46,617 bases of DNA from Parcubacteria group bacterium Gr01-1014_30 (GTDB lineage: Bacteria; Patescibacteriota; Minisyncoccia; Minisyncoccales; 2-12-FULL-40-12). Made by a program: the position numbers and the translations under genes. How positions within the stretch are numbered: position 1 is the stretch's first letter; every line of letters starts with the position of its first letter. A model generated the notes under the pieces. It was not told the origin of the DNA. It did no database searches and saw nothing but the letters and a program-made list of their open reading frames with translations. Of the stretch, positions 18,708 to 26,905 are shown piece after piece. Location: the NCBI GenBank assembly GCA_007376185.1, contig VMFS01000005.1, positions 1 to 46,617 of the forward strand, in the 5' to 3' direction.

Positions 18708-20099
18708 ATGATAAATAGCTGTAGGCCGCTATCTTTGGTGTCTTTGATTTTGGCCTCCGTTTTGGTTTTTTCAGGCCTATTTTTTTTTCAAGTAAAAGCG
18801 CAAACTACTGCAACCTTGGCGCTTTCTCCCACTTCAGGTTCCGTTGCCGTCAACCAAACCTTTACTGTAAATATCGCGCTTAATACCGCCGGCGCGCCAG
18901 CTGACGGCGTGGATATTTATATGTTGCGCTTCAATCCAAGTGTTTTGCAAGTGGTTGACGCTGACAGCGCTGTCACCGGAGTCCAAATTGGAGCCGGCAC
19001 TTTGATGCCGAATACCGTGTACAATGCGGCAAACAATACAGCTGGCACCATTCAGTTTGCGCAGTCCGCCTCCGGAGGAAGCAGCTTTACCGGCTCAGGA
19101 ACCCTAGCCACAATCACTTTTCGCGGGATTGCGGTGGGTAGCTCAAACGTAACTTTTGACTTTACTTTAGGAAGCACAACTGACACCAATGTTTCTTACC
19201 AGGGAGTGGACAGGTTGAGCCAGGTTACCAACGGCTCTTACACTGTAACTGCAGCAGGCGACACCACTCCGCCGATTCTTTCCAACGGTCAGCCAACCGG
19301 CACTTTGCCTTCAGGAACAACTCAGACAACAATTAGTTTGAATACAAACGAAAGCGCAACTTGCCGTTATTCAACTACTCCTGGAACTTCTTATGCCGCA
19401 ATGACTAATACTTTCTCAACTACCGGCGGTACTTCCCATTCAACTTTAGTTACTGGCCTGGCTGATGCTACTGCCTACAACTATTATGTTCGCTGTCAAG
19501 ACACGGCTGGTAATGCCACGACTAACGACTTTACAATATCTTTTAGCATAGCTTCACCGTCACCTCCGCCTCCTCCACCACCCCCAGCACCACCACCACC
19601 GCCACCAGCGGGAGGAGGAGGAGGAGGAGGCGGCGGCGGAGGCACTACTGACACTACTCCGCCAGTTATTTCTAATATTAGGATTAGTACGAGCACCTTT
19701 TCTTCAGTTACTATTACTTGGCAGACCGATGAGCCAGCCACTTCCCAAGTGGAATATGGAAAAACTATAAATTATGGTTTATACAGTCCATTGAGCAGCG
19801 CTTTAGCCACCAGTCATGTGGTTATCATCACTGGCCTTGAGCAAGAAATAACTTTTTATTTCCGAGCAATCAGCAGAGATGCCGCTGGCAATCAAACGTT
19901 TGGTTCTCAGAGTATTTTTATCACTACAAACCGGCCAAGGTTGTTAGGCGACTTCAACGGCGATGGAAAAGTTAATATTTTCGACCTTAGTATTTTACTT
20001 TCCAACTGGAAAAAGAATAGACCTGAATATGATTTGAATGGCAATGGATCAGTTGACATTTTCGACTTGAGCATCTTACTTTCCAACTGGACAAAATAA
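18708..20099 (+). CDS. Secreted protein: cohesin-like, FN3-like, poly-Pro/poly-Gly linker, FN3-like, C-terminal dockerin
   Basis: VNQTFTVNIALNTAGAPADGVDIYMLRFNPSVLQVVD; two dockerin repeats DFNGDGKVNIFDLSILLSNW and DLNGNGSVDIFDLSILLSNW. Confidence 0.85.
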   Translation: MINSCRPLSLVSLILASVLVFSGLFFFQVKAQTTATLALSPTSGSVAVNQTFTVNIALNTAGAPADGVDIYMLRFNPSVLQVVDADSAVTGVQIGAGTLMPNTVYNAANNTAGTIQFAQSASGGSSFTGSGTLATITFRGIAVGSSNVTFDFTLGSTTDTNVSYQGVDRLSQVTNGSYTVTAAGDTTPPILSNGQPTGTLPSGTTQTTISLNTNESATCRYSTTPGTSYAAMTNTFSTTGGTSHSTLVTGLADATAYNYYVRCQDTAGNATTNDFTISFSIASPSPPPPPPPPAPPPPPPAGGGGGGGGGGGTTDTTPPVISNIRISTSTFSSVTITWQTDEPATSQVEYGKTINYGLYSPLSSALATSHVVIITGLEQEITFYFRAISRDAAGNQTFGSQSIFITTNRPRLLGDFNGDGKVNIFDLSILLSNWKKNRPEYDLNGNGSVDIFDLSILLSNWTK

Positions 20100-20134
20100 A
20101 TTGTTAATAAAATAATAAAATAAGACCTAAGTTT

Positions 20135-21331
20135 ATGAGAAAAAAATACTTCTTGGTTTTCATCTCCATAATTTTAACCTTGGTTTTTTTCCCGCAAATT
20201 ATTTGGGCACAAAGCGCCCTACTTTACTTTTCTCCTTCTAGCGGAACATTTACAGAAGGACAAAACTTTTGGCTTACTATAATGGTTGACACCAAGGGCG
20301 TTGCGGTAAACGCTGTGGCAGCTTACTTTTCTTATCCTGAAGACAAACTTACGCCTCTTGGGGTGGATACATCTGGTTCAGTGATGACAATTTGGGCAGA
20401 AAAAAGCGCCAGCAACGGAAAAGTGGAAATTGCCGGCGGCTTGGTCACGCCGGGTTTTTCCGGAATTAAAAAGATTGCTTCAGTAGGTTTTAGGCCCAAA
20501 GTTTCTTCAGGCAGCGTTAATTTTAAATTTAACCAGGATTCAGCGGTTTTAGCAGACGCTGATAACAAAAATATTCTTAACTTAAATCAATCCGGGCAAG
20601 GAAATTATAGCTTAGCCCCCAGGCCCACAGCGCCAGCGCCAGCGCCTACACCTCAACCCGCACCTGCGCCTGAACCTGAGCCCCGCTTTCCGCTGATTTC
20701 TGAAGTTGAGCTTGGAGAAATTACCAGGAATGAGGCAACTATTTCCTGGAAAACTGACTTAGAGACCGATTCGTTAATTGAATACGGGTTAACTGCCGAT
20801 ACTATGTTGATAACTGTTGCTGATGAATCGTTAACAAAAGAGCACTCTTTGAAACTTTCTGAACTTGATCCGGGGAGGCTTTATTATTTTAGAATTAGAA
20901 CTAAAACCCAAGAGGGCGTTCAAGGCGCAACACAAGCTTTTACTTTTACCACATTGGGCTATGTCGCTGAAATTAAAGTTTTTGACGCTGATACCAATCA
21001 ACCATTACCCGAAGCAGAGGTTAAGGTGGCTTTACCTGAAGAAATAACAAAAATTACCGACCAGGAGGGAAAGGTATTTTTTGACCAGTTACCCTTGGGC
21101 GAACAATGGATTTCGGTGAAATATCAAGATGTCTTAGCGAGTTATCAAATTACTGTTACCGACCAGGAGCCTCAGAGTTTTGATATAGGGGTTAAATTGC
21201 CGAAAATCAAAAAAGGGGTTAGCATTTTCTGGGTTGCCATTCTCCTTATCTTGACTGGTTTAGTAATTATAGTTATCGTGACGCTAGTTAGGAATTGGAT
21301 TTTAAAAGAAAGAGAAAAAAACATACTTTAA
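20135..21331 (+). CDS. Cohesin-like + FN3 + carboxypeptidase-regulatory-like domain protein with C-terminal TM
   Basis: SGTFTEGQNFWLTIMVDTKGVAVNAVAAYFSYPEDKLTPL; FN3 WKTDLETDSLIEYG; C-terminal ILLILTGLVIIVIVTLV. Confidence 0.75.
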   Translation: MRKKYFLVFISIILTLVFFPQIIWAQSALLYFSPSSGTFTEGQNFWLTIMVDTKGVAVNAVAAYFSYPEDKLTPLGVDTSGSVMTIWAEKSASNGKVEIAGGLVTPGFSGIKKIASVGFRPKVSSGSVNFKFNQDSAVLADADNKNILNLNQSGQGNYSLAPRPTAPAPAPTPQPAPAPEPEPRFPLISEVELGEITRNEATISWKTDLETDSLIEYGLTADTMLITVADESLTKEHSLKLSELDPGRLYYFRIRTKTQEGVQGATQAFTFTTLGYVAEIKVFDADTNQPLPEAEVKVALPEEITKITDQEGKVFFDQLPLGEQWISVKYQDVLASYQITVTDQEPQSFDIGVKLPKIKKGVSIFWVAILLILTGLVIIVIVTLVRNWILKEREKNIL

Positions 21332-21350
21332 ATCATAAAAAATAACCTTG

Positions 21351-21392
21351 CAACCATAAAAAGCCCCTTGGGGCTTTTTATGGTTGCTGTTT
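21351..21392 (+). terminator. Strong, possibly bidirectional intrinsic terminator
   Basis: GCAACCATAAAAAGCCCCttggGGCTTTTTATGGTTGC stem followed by TGTTTTT. Confidence 0.9.
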
Positions 21393-21471
21393 TTATGTTT
21401 TTGGGCTATAATGGAATAGTGACAAATGGTCGGCTTTTATTAAACTGTCAACTAAAAACTATAAACTAATT

Positions 21472-22035
21472 ATGAACATTTGGTTAATTGTTTTAATAAT
21501 TTTGGGAGCTGTTGTTTTGTGGCTTGTTTTCACTTACAACCGCTTCGTCACGCTCATAAATAGAGCAAAAGAGGCTTGGGCAGACATTGACGTGCAGTTG
21601 AGAAGGAGGTACGACTTGATTCCAAATTTGGTTGAAACGGTCAAGGGCTACGCGGCTCACGAGAAAACGGTTTTTGAGAACGTTACTAAGGCGAGGGCTC
21701 AGGCAATGTCGGCTGAGCAGTCGGGCGACCCGAAAAAAGTGGCTAGTGCTGAAAACTTTCTGTCGTCAACTTTAAAAACCCTTTTTGCGGTGGCAGAAAA
21801 TTATCCTCAACTGCGCGCCTCTGAGAATTTCGTGGAACTTCAAAGAGAACTGCGCGACACAGAAGACAAAGTGCAGGCCGCCCGTCGCTTTTACAACACC
21901 AATGTTAAAGATCTGAACACTAAAGTTGAAAGCTTTCCGGCAAATGTAGTGGCGAATATGTTCAAATTCACCAAGATGGAGTTCTTTGAGATAGAGGAAG
22001 CCGCGGCCAAAGAGCCCGTGAAAGTACAATTCTAA
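21472..22035 (+). CDS. lemA: LemA family protein
   Basis: YNRFVTLINRAKEAWADIDVQLRRRYDLIPNLVETVKGYAAHE. Confidence 0.95.
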   Translation: MNIWLIVLIILGAVVLWLVFTYNRFVTLINRAKEAWADIDVQLRRRYDLIPNLVETVKGYAAHEKTVFENVTKARAQAMSAEQSGDPKKVASAENFLSSTLKTLFAVAENYPQLRASENFVELQRELRDTEDKVQAARRFYNTNVKDLNTKVESFPANVVANMFKFTKMEFFEIEEAAAKEPVKVQF

Positions 22036-22045
22036 TGCTACATCC

Positions 22046-22172
22046 CAGCTCGGAGAGGGGTCGGGAGAACTCGCTAGTTCTCCCGTGGAGGAAAACAGGT
22101 CGCGAAGCGACCGTTAGAAACCGAGGGTTTCTAAAGAGCGAACACATCTTAATTAAAGATGTGTGAGCGACT
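22046..22172 (+). ncRNA. Candidate structured RNA/element, copy 1 (lemA-htpX junction)
   Basis: Shares AGCTCGGAGAGGGGTCGGGAGAACTCG, AGTTCTCCCGTG, AGGAAAACAG, GTTAGAAACCG and GGGTTTCTAAAGAGCG with 33959-34087; several hairpins. Confidence 0.65.
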
Positions 22173-22180
22173 AATTTTGT

Positions 22181-23083
22181 ATGACCCTATATACCCACAA
22201 AGAGTCCAACATAGCCAAGACCTGGGTTTATTTGACGGGATTTTTTATTCTTGTGACTGCCGTTGGGTGGCTCATCAGTTACGCCATGGGAAGCGCTGTG
22301 ATTCTTTGGTTTGCAGTAATTTTGAGTGTTTTGATGAGCTTTTTCAGCTATTGGTATTCAGATAAAATTGTTTTGGGAATTAGCCGCGCCAAGGAAATAA
22401 AAAAGCAAGACGCACCAGAGCTCTATCGCATTGTTGAGAATCTTAGCATCACCGCGGGCTTGCCAATGCCAAGAGTATATATTGTTGAAGAAGCTCAGCC
22501 CAATGCTTTTGCAACTGGCCGCAATCCGCAAAAAGGCGTGGTGGCGGTAACTAGAGGGTTGCTTGAGCGGTTGGATAGACCAGAGCTTGAAGGTGTCTTG
22601 GCGCACGAGTTAGGCCACATCGGAAATCGCGACATTCTTTTGTCAACAATAGTTGTTGTGCTGGTTGGAGTGGTGGTGATTCTTACTGATTTCTTCTTTA
22701 GAATTGCTTTTTGGGGAGGTATGGGAGGTCGCGGCAGAGAAGCCGGGCAGGTAAAAGCAGTTATGATGTTATTCGCTTTGGCTTTGGCAATTTTGGCTCC
22801 GATTTTCGCCACTCTTATGAAACTGGCCATTTCCAGAAAAAGAGAGTTGCTGGCTGACGCTTCGGGAGCGCTTTTAACTCGTTACCCTGAAGGGTTGGCC
22901 AGCGCGCTTGAAAAAATTTCGCAAGACCCAAACCCGATGAGAAAAGCTTCTGACGCCACGGCACACCTTTTCATTGCCAGCCCTTTTCGCGGCAGAGAAG
23001 AAACTTCCTGGCTGCACAAATTGTTTATGACGCACCCGCCAATGGAGGAAAGAGTAAGAGCGTTAAGGGGAATGCGGACTTAA
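22181..23083 (+). CDS. htpX: Zinc metalloprotease HtpX
   Basis: MTLYTHKESNIAKTW; HELGH motif; typical lemA-htpX pairing. Confidence 0.96.
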   Translation: MTLYTHKESNIAKTWVYLTGFFILVTAVGWLISYAMGSAVILWFAVILSVLMSFFSYWYSDKIVLGISRAKEIKKQDAPELYRIVENLSITAGLPMPRVYIVEEAQPNAFATGRNPQKGVVAVTRGLLERLDRPELEGVLAHELGHIGNRDILLSTIVVVLVGVVVILTDFFFRIAFWGGMGGRGREAGQVKAVMMLFALALAILAPIFATLMKLAISRKRELLADASGALLTRYPEGLASALEKISQDPNPMRKASDATAHLFIASPFRGREETSWLHKLFMTHPPMEERVRALRGMRT

Positions 23084-23098
23084 AAATCCGAAGCACGA

Positions 23099-23152
23099 CC
23101 ACAGCCCATTTCCAATGGGCTGGGTCGCCCAGCCCTTTAGTAAGGGCTGTGG
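23099..23152. repeat. Double-hairpin palindrome
   Basis: CCACAGCCC/GGGCTGTGG outer; alternative hairpins AGCCCATTtccAATGGGCT and AGCCCTTtagtAAGGGCT. Confidence 0.8.
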
Positions 23153-23277
23153 CGAAATTCGAAATTCGAAACAAATTCAAATGACTAAAATCCAAACTTC
23201 CAAAACCCGCGTTTTTAACATTTGAATTTAGAATTTAGATATTGTTTCGAATTTCGATATTCGGATTTCGAATTTAA
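23153..23277. repeat. AATTCG-rich imperfect inverted repeat
   Basis: CGAAATTCGAAATTCGAAACAAATTCAAATG ... CATTTGAATTTAGAATTTAGATATTGTTTCGAATTTCG. Confidence 0.75.
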
Positions 23278-23282
23278 AACTA

Positions 23283-23812
23283 TGACTTGTCCTCGCTGTA
23301 AAATCGATTTAGAGCAGACATTATTCTACAATACAGCAGTAGATTACTGCCCTCGATGTCTTGGAATGTTTTTTGACGAAGAAGAGTTGAGATGGGCGAA
23401 AGACGCCAAAGACAAAAACTTGGTCTGGCTGGACATCGATCTTTGGAAAGACGAAAGAAAGTTTCGCTTAAACTACGGCGTGCGGCTTTGCCCTTCCTGT
23501 CGTTTGCCTCTTTACGAAGTTTACTACGGAGCTTCGCAAATTATTGTTGACGTTTGCAACGTATGCCACGGCATATGGCTTGATAGGGGAGAATTCAAGA
23601 AAATAGTCAACTACCTCAAAGAAGAGTCAGACCAGAAACTTCTAAATAAATACGGCAACTCCATGCTGGAAGAGTTTAAAGAGATTTTTTCCGGCCCTGA
23701 AACCTTGCGGGAGGAGCTCGCCGATTTCCTGGTACTTTTGAAACTGCTGAACTACAAATTCTTGGCCCAGCATCCAAAAATAGCAAAAGCGATTTTGCAA
23801 CTGCCAAAATAA
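23283..23812 (+). CDS. zf-TFIIB-type zinc-ribbon protein
   Basis: CPRC...CPRCLGMFFDEEEL and CPSC...CNVCHGIWLDRGEFKKI; the upstream ORF extension is translated repeat. Confidence 0.8.
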
Positions 23813-23816
23813 TCTT

Positions 23817-23904
23817 GGAGGAGTCGCATAGTGGCCTAGTGCAACGGTTTGGAGAACCGTGACCCTTCGGGGTTTCGTGGGTTCGACTCCCACCTCCTCC
23901 GCCA
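23817..23904 (+). tRNA. tRNA-Ser (anticodon GGA), CCA encoded
   Basis: GGAGGAG/CTCCTCC acceptor, ACGGT-TTGGAGA-ACCGT anticodon arm, variable arm GACCCttcGGGGT, T arm GTGGG-TTCGACT-CCCAC. Confidence 0.95.
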
Positions 23905-24027
23905 CTCAACTCATTTTGAACGAAGTTCAAAATTCGTTCGTGATCTTCGCTTCAAACTTTCGTTTGAAGCTTCGACCAAAGCTCGAAATGAGTTGAGTGT
24001 TTCGAGCGAGCGAAGCGAGTCGAGAAA
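23903..24027. repeat. Nested palindrome abutting the tRNA 3' end
   Basis: CACTCAACTCATTT (23903-23916)/AAATGAGTTGAGTG (23986-23999), inner TTGAACgaaGTTCAA and GCTTCAAActttcgTTTGAAGC, trailing hairpin TTTCgagCGAGCGAAGCGAGtcGAGAAA. Confidence 0.88.
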
Positions 24028-24029
24028 CA

Positions 24030-24293
24030 ATGCTCAAATATCATTTTTACATTGCTCGTTGTTTAGATAAAACTTTATACGTTGGCAGTACTGACAATAT
24101 TGATAAACGAATAATCAGACATAATACTGGTCAGGGATCTAAATGGATTAAACAACATGGAACCGCCGAGATTATTTACGCTGAAGATTATAATACGTTA
24201 CTTGAGGTAAGAAGGAGGGAAAGACAAGTCAAGAAATGGTCAAGAGTTAAGAAAGAAAATTTGATCTCCGGAAAATGGGGCAAGCTTAAGTAG
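24030..24293 (+). CDS. Small GIY-YIG nuclease domain protein
   Basis: MLKYHFYIARCLDKTLYVGSTDNIDKRIIRHNTGQGSKWIKQHG; ATG at 24030. Confidence 0.85.
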   Translation: MLKYHFYIARCLDKTLYVGSTDNIDKRIIRHNTGQGSKWIKQHGTAEIIYAEDYNTLLEVRRRERQVKKWSRVKKENLISGKWGKLK

Positions 24294-24320
24294 AAGGCAA
24301 AAGAAATTTTTTCATAATGT

Positions 24321-25034
24321 ATGAGTCGCAATAAAATAATTTTATTTCTAATAATCATTGCGGTTTTGATAGTTGCGGGATATTTTTTCATTAACCCAAA
24401 AGCTCCACAAACAATATCTCGTTCAACAGCAGTCAGTGTCTTAGCCTCATCGTTATTTAAAACAGAGGCGTGGCTTGGTTTAGACGGGTATCCGGGAGGC
24501 ATTTCGTTGCGCACTACATCAGACGCCGATCTTCTGTTAAAACATAACAATGCGGACATAGTTTATAGATATAGCACAAGAGATAATCAATTTTCGTTGG
24601 TAAATTTAGAAATCTGGTCTAATGCAACGGGCGAAACTGTCGACTGTAATACTCAAGTTGAAAAAGAACCTTGGCGAATCAAAATAGACAGAGAAACAAA
24701 CAAATTATTGGTGGACGATAAAGAAGTGAAAGGAATTAAAGGTCAAGTTCACTTGCGATATCAATTCACCTCAAGAGGCGATAAATTTGCCGTTCTTTCT
24801 GCTGGGGGTAAGAAAGCATCTTCGCTACTACCTTTTTTGGGAGAAGGTGGGGCTTCCGGCGCTCACTATAATCAAGTTTTTAGTTTTCCTGATCTCACTT
24901 CAATGTACTCTGTGACTGAATTACCATTCACAACTGAAAAAATAACATATAGAAGTTGTTGGTCTTTTGATGAAAGCTATATCGTTTATTCTGACGCGCT
25001 TGATTCTCGGTTGGCTATAATTGTAGTTGAATAA
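24321..25034 (+). CDS. Hypothetical membrane-anchored protein
   Basis: N-terminal TM IILFLIIIAVLIVAGYFFI; no family recognised. Confidence 0.6.
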   Translation: MSRNKIILFLIIIAVLIVAGYFFINPKAPQTISRSTAVSVLASSLFKTEAWLGLDGYPGGISLRTTSDADLLLKHNNADIVYRYSTRDNQFSLVNLEIWSNATGETVDCNTQVEKEPWRIKIDRETNKLLVDDKEVKGIKGQVHLRYQFTSRGDKFAVLSAGGKKASSLLPFLGEGGASGAHYNQVFSFPDLTSMYSVTELPFTTEKITYRSCWSFDESYIVYSDALDSRLAIIVVE

Positions 25035-25070
25035 CTTTTGGTTTCGGATTAAACTTGAATTTGCCGCCAA

Positions 25071-25105
25071 ACCCCAGTAGCAGAAACTTCGTTTCGCTAC
25101 GGGGT
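25071..25105. repeat. Hairpin ACCCCaGTAGCaGAAACttcGTTTCGCTACGGGGT
   Basis: Stems CCCC/GGGG, GTAGC/GCTAC, GAAAC/GTTTC with single-nt bulges. Confidence 0.8.
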
Positions 25106-25163
25106 AGGCTTGGAATTGCTGATGTGCTTGACAGCAGTGATACACTTTTGATACACTTAAAAT

Positions 25164-25240
25164 ATGCCAGGTAGTAGAAATTCGACTGCTGCCTCGGCAG
25201 CAAAAATAATATAATTAGTCGAATTTTCACTATCTGGTAT
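25164..25240. promoter_or_regulatory. Long inverted repeat covering the copG promoter and start codon
   Basis: ATGCCAGGTAGTAGAAATTCGACT / AGTCGAATTTTCACTATCTGGTAT (20/24), inner GCTGCCtcGGCAGC. Confidence 0.75.
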
Positions 25241-25460
25241 GCCTACCACCAAAACTCGTTTAAATATCACTCTTTCGCCGGAAATGGAAACGGCGATAAA
25301 GCGGCTAGCCGAGCGCGATAGAGTTCCGCAGGCAAGCAAGGCGGCTGAGCTTCTTCTTGGGGCGCTTGAGCTTGAAGAAGACCGCGTTTGGAATAAGTTG
25401 GCTCAAAAGAGAGACAGGAGAGGCGCAAAATTTCTTACTCACAACAAGACATGGAAGTGA
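25239..25460 (+). CDS. Ribbon-helix-helix (CopG-like) antitoxin
   Basis: TRLNITLSPEMETAIKRLAERDRVPQASKAAELL. Confidence 0.8.
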   Translation: MPTTKTRLNITLSPEMETAIKRLAERDRVPQASKAAELLLGALELEEDRVWNKLAQKRDRRGAKFLTHNKTWK

Positions 25461-25732
25461 GCTTTGATATATGTTATCACGAGCTAGTTGTTAAAGAAGA
25501 CATCCCGCGTTTATCTTTAGAGTGGAGAGAAAAAATTAAACGCGCTATAGAAAACCGTCTTACCACGCGGCCGGAGGCCTACGGCAAGCCGCTTCGCCAG
25601 TCGCTGAAGGGGTACAGAAAACTGCGCGTCGGGGACTGGCGCGTAATTTTTAGAATTGATGGCAAAACCATAAAGATATTCATTATTCAGCATCGTTCCG
25701 TAGTGTACAAAATGATACAGAAAAGAATCTGA
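25451..25732 (+). CDS. RelE-family toxin
   Basis: KPLRQSLKGYRKLRVGDWRVIFRIDGKTIKIFIIQHR; 10-bp overlap with antitoxin. Confidence 0.88.
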   Translation: MEVSFDICYHELVVKEDIPRLSLEWREKIKRAIENRLTTRPEAYGKPLRQSLKGYRKLRVGDWRVIFRIDGKTIKIFIIQHRSVVYKMIQKRI

Positions 25733-25747
25733 GATTTACGATATTTT

Positions 25748-25798
25748 CAATGGTTCGATAAACTCACCATTGACCCTGAGCCGAGTCGAATGGGTCAA
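25748..25798. repeat. Two adjacent hairpins (CAATGGT/ACCATTG; TTGACCC/GGGTCAA)
   Basis: Direct reading; loop contains TGAGCCGAGTCGAA. Confidence 0.8.
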
Positions 25799-25848
25799 AC
25801 AGACACCGCCAACAACATTTTTTATCGAGAGACCGCGATGCTTCAAAA

Positions 25849-26622
25849 ATGAGAACAAGAACTATTATACAAAAAGACTCAAGCAACATAATTAAAGGCT
25901 TTGTAGAGCGAGCTGAAAACCTAACTCTTAATCATCCAGGAACAGAAGGACAACTAAAGGAGCTTTTTCTAGGAAATGTTCTTAAATTATTTCTCTCTCA
26001 GCAGTTTGATATAGGATCCGGAATCATAACAAACCATAATGGTACGGAAAGCTCCCAAGCCGACATAATAATTTATGATAGGCGAATGATCCCTCCATTC
26101 ATCTATCAGGGTAATGTTGGAGCTTACCCTGTTGAAAGTGTATTGGCAGTAATAGAAGTTAAATCTACTCTAAGCCCTAACTCTAAGAATGGATTTAAGA
26201 AAATAGGAAAAGACGCTAGTAAGTTAGATGATATTTACAAAAAATGTACCTTTTTTGAAAGAAGTAAGTTCAATTCCGATAGCCCGCGACCACCTTTTTT
26301 TGCGGTTTTTAGTTTAAAAGAAAATATGCCTAAGCTTTTGCATAAAAATAATAAAAAAGCTTGTAACTGGCTTGATAAAAAGAGCAGATATATTTCATCA
26401 GTCTGTATTGTTGGCAAATATTCTTGGATTAGAATGGGGCCGCCTGCTTACCCTAAGGTGGGATGGAAATTTCAAAAAGGTATCAATAGAATATACGAAG
26501 AAACTAAGAGATTCATAGCAGTTTTGTTAGATAATGTTAGAACAACTGCTGAAAAGAGGTTAAAATTTTCAATCGAAGAACACAGAGACTGGTTGAGTCA
26601 ATATATTCGAGATCAAAGTTAA
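25849..26622 (+). CDS. DUF6602-like / PD-(D/E)XK-like nuclease domain protein
   Basis: IGSGIITNHNGTESSQADIIIYDRRMIPPF...YPVESVLAVIEVKSTL fits a D...ExK core. Confidence 0.6.
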   Translation: MRTRTIIQKDSSNIIKGFVERAENLTLNHPGTEGQLKELFLGNVLKLFLSQQFDIGSGIITNHNGTESSQADIIIYDRRMIPPFIYQGNVGAYPVESVLAVIEVKSTLSPNSKNGFKKIGKDASKLDDIYKKCTFFERSKFNSDSPRPPFFAVFSLKENMPKLLHKNNKKACNWLDKKSRYISSVCIVGKYSWIRMGPPAYPKVGWKFQKGINRIYEETKRFIAVLLDNVRTTAEKRLKFSIEEHRDWLSQYIRDQS

Positions 26623-26905
26623 TAGAAACAAACCTACATTGAAAAAATACTTTGTTGAAATTTAAATTTACATCAAACACGAATTTAAAGGTGTTTTTGG
26701 TTGCTTTAAAATATGGTAAGGTTAAGTAATTATGAATATTCAAACATTAGAAAAAGTTAATCTTTCTAGCAGAAGACTCTAATTTAATCCTAAAAATCTT
26801 AGTTCTAGTCTTAGTCACTTGCAGTTAGTCAATAGAGTTGGCAATCCGAACAGGAATCAGACTAAAGAATTTGCCAGCCAAATAAACTTAAGTTAATTCA
26901 AGCGT

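Noticed and set aside
19496-19741. Antisense poly-Pro/poly-Gly ORF
   Set aside because: Consequence of CCN/GGN self-complementarity in the coding linker.
23222-23282. N-terminal extension MNLEFRYCFEFRYSDFEFKT of the zinc-ribbon ORF
   Set aside because: It is translation of the AATTCG repeat; ATG 23283 gives a normal CPRC start.
25748-25775. T-arm-like sequence TGGTTCGATAAACTCACCA suggesting a second tRNA
   Set aside because: No acceptor or anticodon arms around it; explained by the two-hairpin repeat.
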